Shown: in pieces, positions 22,016 through 23,738 of the stretch
Layout: every line of letters begins with the position of its first letter
How positions within the stretch are numbered: position 1 is the first letter of the stretch
Assembly: GCA_023447335.1 (NCBI GenBank)
Contig: JAEXOD010000015.1
Coordinates: 1 to 23,738 of the forward strand
Length of the DNA stretch: 23,738 bases
Origin: Bacteroidota bacterium
GTDB taxonomy: Bacteria; Bacteroidota; Ignavibacteria; Ignavibacteriales; Melioribacteraceae
Direction: 5' to 3'
The notes under the pieces: model-generated
Seen by the model: the letters and a program-made list of their open reading frames with translations, nothing else
Databases searched by the model: none
What the model was told of the DNA's origin: nothing
Translations under genes and position numbers: made by a program

Positions 22016-23159
22016 TTTTTATCGGGTATTTATAATGATTAAACAATAGTTTAAGTTTTTTACAATTTTCTACTTCATGTGTTCGAATAAAGCTTGCTCC
22101 GTTATTTACGGCTATAGTCTCCATAATAATGGTTTCAATATCTCTTTCTGAAACACTTGAGTTAGTAATATTTCCCAAAAATCTCTTTTTAGATAAACCA
22201 ATCATTATCGGATAACCTAAAATTTTAAACTCATCAAGTCGACTAATAATTTCTAAATTATCTTCAAGTCTTTTTCCAAAACCTATCCCGGGATCTAAAA
22301 TAATATTATTAATACCAATTTCATTTAGGATTTTAATTTTTGTTTTAAAAAAGTAAATAATTTCTTTAACCGGATCATCATAAACAGGTGAATCTTGCAT
22401 ATTTAACGGTATTCCCTTCATATGCATCAAAACATATATTGGTTTGTATTTAATTAACACATCCAACATATTTTTATCATATTCAAAACCACTTATATCA
22501 TTAACTATTTTAACACCTGATAACAATGCTTGTTCTGCTACTTTCGCTTTTTTGGTATCAATCGAAATAATTACATCAGGATTTTCTGTAATAATTTTAT
22601 TTATAAGAGGAAGAGTTCTATTAATTTCTTCATCTACACTTATTTCCGCTGCTCCGGGTCTTGATGATTCTCCTCCAATGTCAATAATATCTGCTCCGTT
22701 CTGGTGAAGCATTTTGAAATGGAGATATGCATCCTCTAAACTGAGATACTTTCCGCCGTCAGAAAAAGAATCCGGCGTAACATTTAGTATTCCCATAATG
22801 CTAAATAAATTGCTTTTAGCATCGTTTCCAAGTTTTGAATCATTATTAAATTTTTCAATTCTATTCGAATATAAGAAATAATTATTAGCACAAATTTCAA
22901 TTTCATTTTTTATATAATCAGCAAACGAAATCGAAATATTAATAACTTCACTTATATTATTAAAAAATATCAAACAATTTTTATTATTTAAATAAATTTG
23001 TTTATCGTGCTTAATAATTTGAATTTCAATATTACTAATTATTTCAATTACGAAGCTATAGGTTAATTCTTTCGTAAAAAAATTACAACTAGGATATTTT
23101 TTTAAAAGTCTACTTTTATTAATATAATTATTTAAATTAAAAATTTGTATACTAATCAT
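22008..23159 (-). CDS. folP: Dihydropteroate synthase with long N-terminal extension
   Basis: A 383-residue protein whose C-terminal 265 residues form dihydropteroate synthase, joining pABA to the pterin diphosphate in folate synthesis. IMGILNVTPDSFSDGG is at 121-136, IIDIGGESSRPGA at 158-170, then ISIDTKKA, LDPGIGFGK and GLSKKRF, and the C-terminal IRTHEV that carries the Arg-His pair. The first 118 residues are not part of the usual enzyme and are rich in Ile, Asn and Lys. I do not recognise them. I choose the ATG at 23159 (GGA 5 nt upstream) over an in-frame TTG at 23174. It opens the long run toward parB. Confidence 0.93.
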   Translation of the reverse strand: MISIQIFNLNNYINKSRLLKKYPSCNFFTKELTYSFVIEIISNIEIQIIKHDKQIYLNNKNCLIFFNNISEVINISISFADYIKNEIEICANNYFLYSNRIEKFNNDSKLGNDAKSNLFSIMGILNVTPDSFSDGGKYLSLEDAYLHFKMLHQNGADIIDIGGESSRPGAAEISVDEEINRTLPLINKIITENPDVIISIDTKKAKVAEQALLSGVKIVNDISGFEYDKNMLDVLIKYKPIYVLMHMKGIPLNMQDSPVYDDPVKEIIYFFKTKIKILNEIGINNIILDPGIGFGKRLEDNLEIISRLDEFKILGYPIMIGLSKKRFLGNITNSSVSERDIETIIMETIAVNNGASFIRTHEVENCKKLKLLFNHYKYPIKNG

Positions 23160-23216
23160 TATATTCCATATCAAGCAATTATGTATAACTTATTATATTT
23201 ATATAAATTATAAACA

Positions 23217-23738
23217 TTATTTAATAGATCTTCGATATTTAATTTTCCCCGCTATTAAAGTCATTTCGATATCATAATTTCCATTTAGAACAACTATATC
23301 GGCAATTTTTCCGGCTGCCAAAATTCCTCGCCCTGCACCAATCACTTTGCTTCCGTTTAATGAAGCCATTCTAAATGCATCAGTAATTTTCACTTCGGTG
23401 GTGTCCAATAAATTTTTAACAGCCCTATTTAAGGTTAACGTACTACCTGCTAGTGTACCGTCTTCAAGAGTTGCAATATTATCTTTTAGAAAAACTTTCT
23501 GATCGGAGAAATGATATTCTCCTTCGTGCATACCACCTGCTCTTATCGAATCGGTAATTAAAACAATATTTTTAGGAGTTTTAAATTTTAACAAAAGTTC
23601 CATCATTGCCGGATGCACATGAAAAGTATCAGCAATCAATTCAATTTTCAATTCTTCGCGTAAAAGGGCGGCAGTCATTAAACTAGGATGCCTATGATGC
23701 ATAGGTTTCATAGCATTAAACATATGTGTTACATGCAT
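23217..23738 (-). CDS. nagA: N-acetylglucosamine-6-phosphate deacetylase, C-terminal part
   Basis: Partial gene: the N-terminus lies beyond the window end, and 173 residues are visible. HVTHMFNAM near the cut carries a metal ligand His. DTFHVHP holds the substrate-binding His pair, the catalytic Asp is in LITDS, and the C-terminal GILAAGKIADIVVLNG is typical of amidohydrolases. The enzyme deacetylates GlcNAc-6-P to glucosamine-6-P, feeding cell-wall sugar recycling or glycolysis. The stop is 57 nt before folP, with only AT-rich sequence between. DTFHVHP has Thr where Gly is common (DGxHVHP), which is a small change. Confidence 0.92.
   Translation of the reverse strand: MHVTHMFNAMKPMHHRHPSLMTAALLREELKIELIADTFHVHPAMMELLLKFKTPKNIVLITDSIRAGGMHEGEYHFSDQKVFLKDNIATLEDGTLAGSTLTLNRAVKNLLDTTEVKITDAFRMASLNGSKVIGAGRGILAAGKIADIVVLNGNYDIEMTLIAGKIKYRRSIK

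Noticed and set aside
1..23738. CRISPR arrays, tRNA or rRNA genes, insertion sequences, prophage or defence genes
   Set aside because: No repeated spacer pattern, cloverleaf, transposase, integrase or toxin/nuclease motif was seen. The intergenic spaces are too short for most of these.

Overview
The window is about 30% GC by eye and densely packed. It reads as a chromosomal housekeeping segment from the Bacteroidota/Chlorobiota (FCB) group. Pointers are a -33/-7 promoter of the Bacteroidetes pattern (TTTG-N19-TATTTTTG) upstream of the fatty-acid operon, a DUF5683 gene directly after parA-parB, a DUF3109 protein, a bifunctional SIS-type phosphoglucose/phosphomannose isomerase, and folP next to a CdaA-type diadenylate cyclase. 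Frequent Shine-Dalgarno sequences, many TTG starts and a type 2 IPP isomerase fit a deep lineage such as Ignavibacteria or Kapabacteria better than classical Bacteroidia. That placement is inference.

Layout. (1) 1-5358, minus strand: fatty-acid/phospholipid operon yceD(DUF177)-rpmF-plsX-fabH-fabD-DUF3109-fabG-acpP-fabF, with fabF cut by the window start. rpmF is a 59-residue gene, and plsX most likely starts at a CTG codon. (2) 5539-10658, minus: type 2 IPP isomerase, polyprenyl diphosphate synthase, HPr, enzyme I and PGI/PMI, with overlapping or nearly touching ends. (3) 10795-12823, plus: an SLC45/GPH-like sugar transporter and a SAM methyltransferase. (4) 12820-13531, minus: a MerR-type regulator and an unknown 108-residue protein. 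(5) 13638-15525, minus: an orphan 4-TM protein, an unknown 90-residue protein, aroQ and a HAD hydrolase. (6) 15572-16504, plus: Ppx/GppA phosphatase. (7) 16472-23159, minus: folP-cdaA-GT2-CHAD-UPF0173-parA-parB-DUF5683-zinc-ribbon membrane protein. (8) 23217 to the window end: C-terminal part of nagA, minus strand.

The fab operon makes acyl-ACP and feeds it to PlsX for phospholipid synthesis. Region 2 joins isoprenoid chain building with the general PTS phosphocarriers and hexose-phosphate interconversion. Region 7 joins folate synthesis, c-di-AMP signalling, a polyprenol-sugar-type glycosyltransferase, a polyphosphate-binding domain and chromosome partitioning.

No tRNA, rRNA, CRISPR, transposon, prophage or defence gene was found, and no gene-free stretch exceeds 180 bases. 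I found no clear novel multi-gene system. The most unusual items are a GC-rich 10-bp hairpin inside the methyltransferase gene with local codon bias, a second strong hairpin between acpP and fabF, the CTG start of plsX, the DUF3109 gene inside the fab operon, and the isoprenoid/PTS gene mixture.
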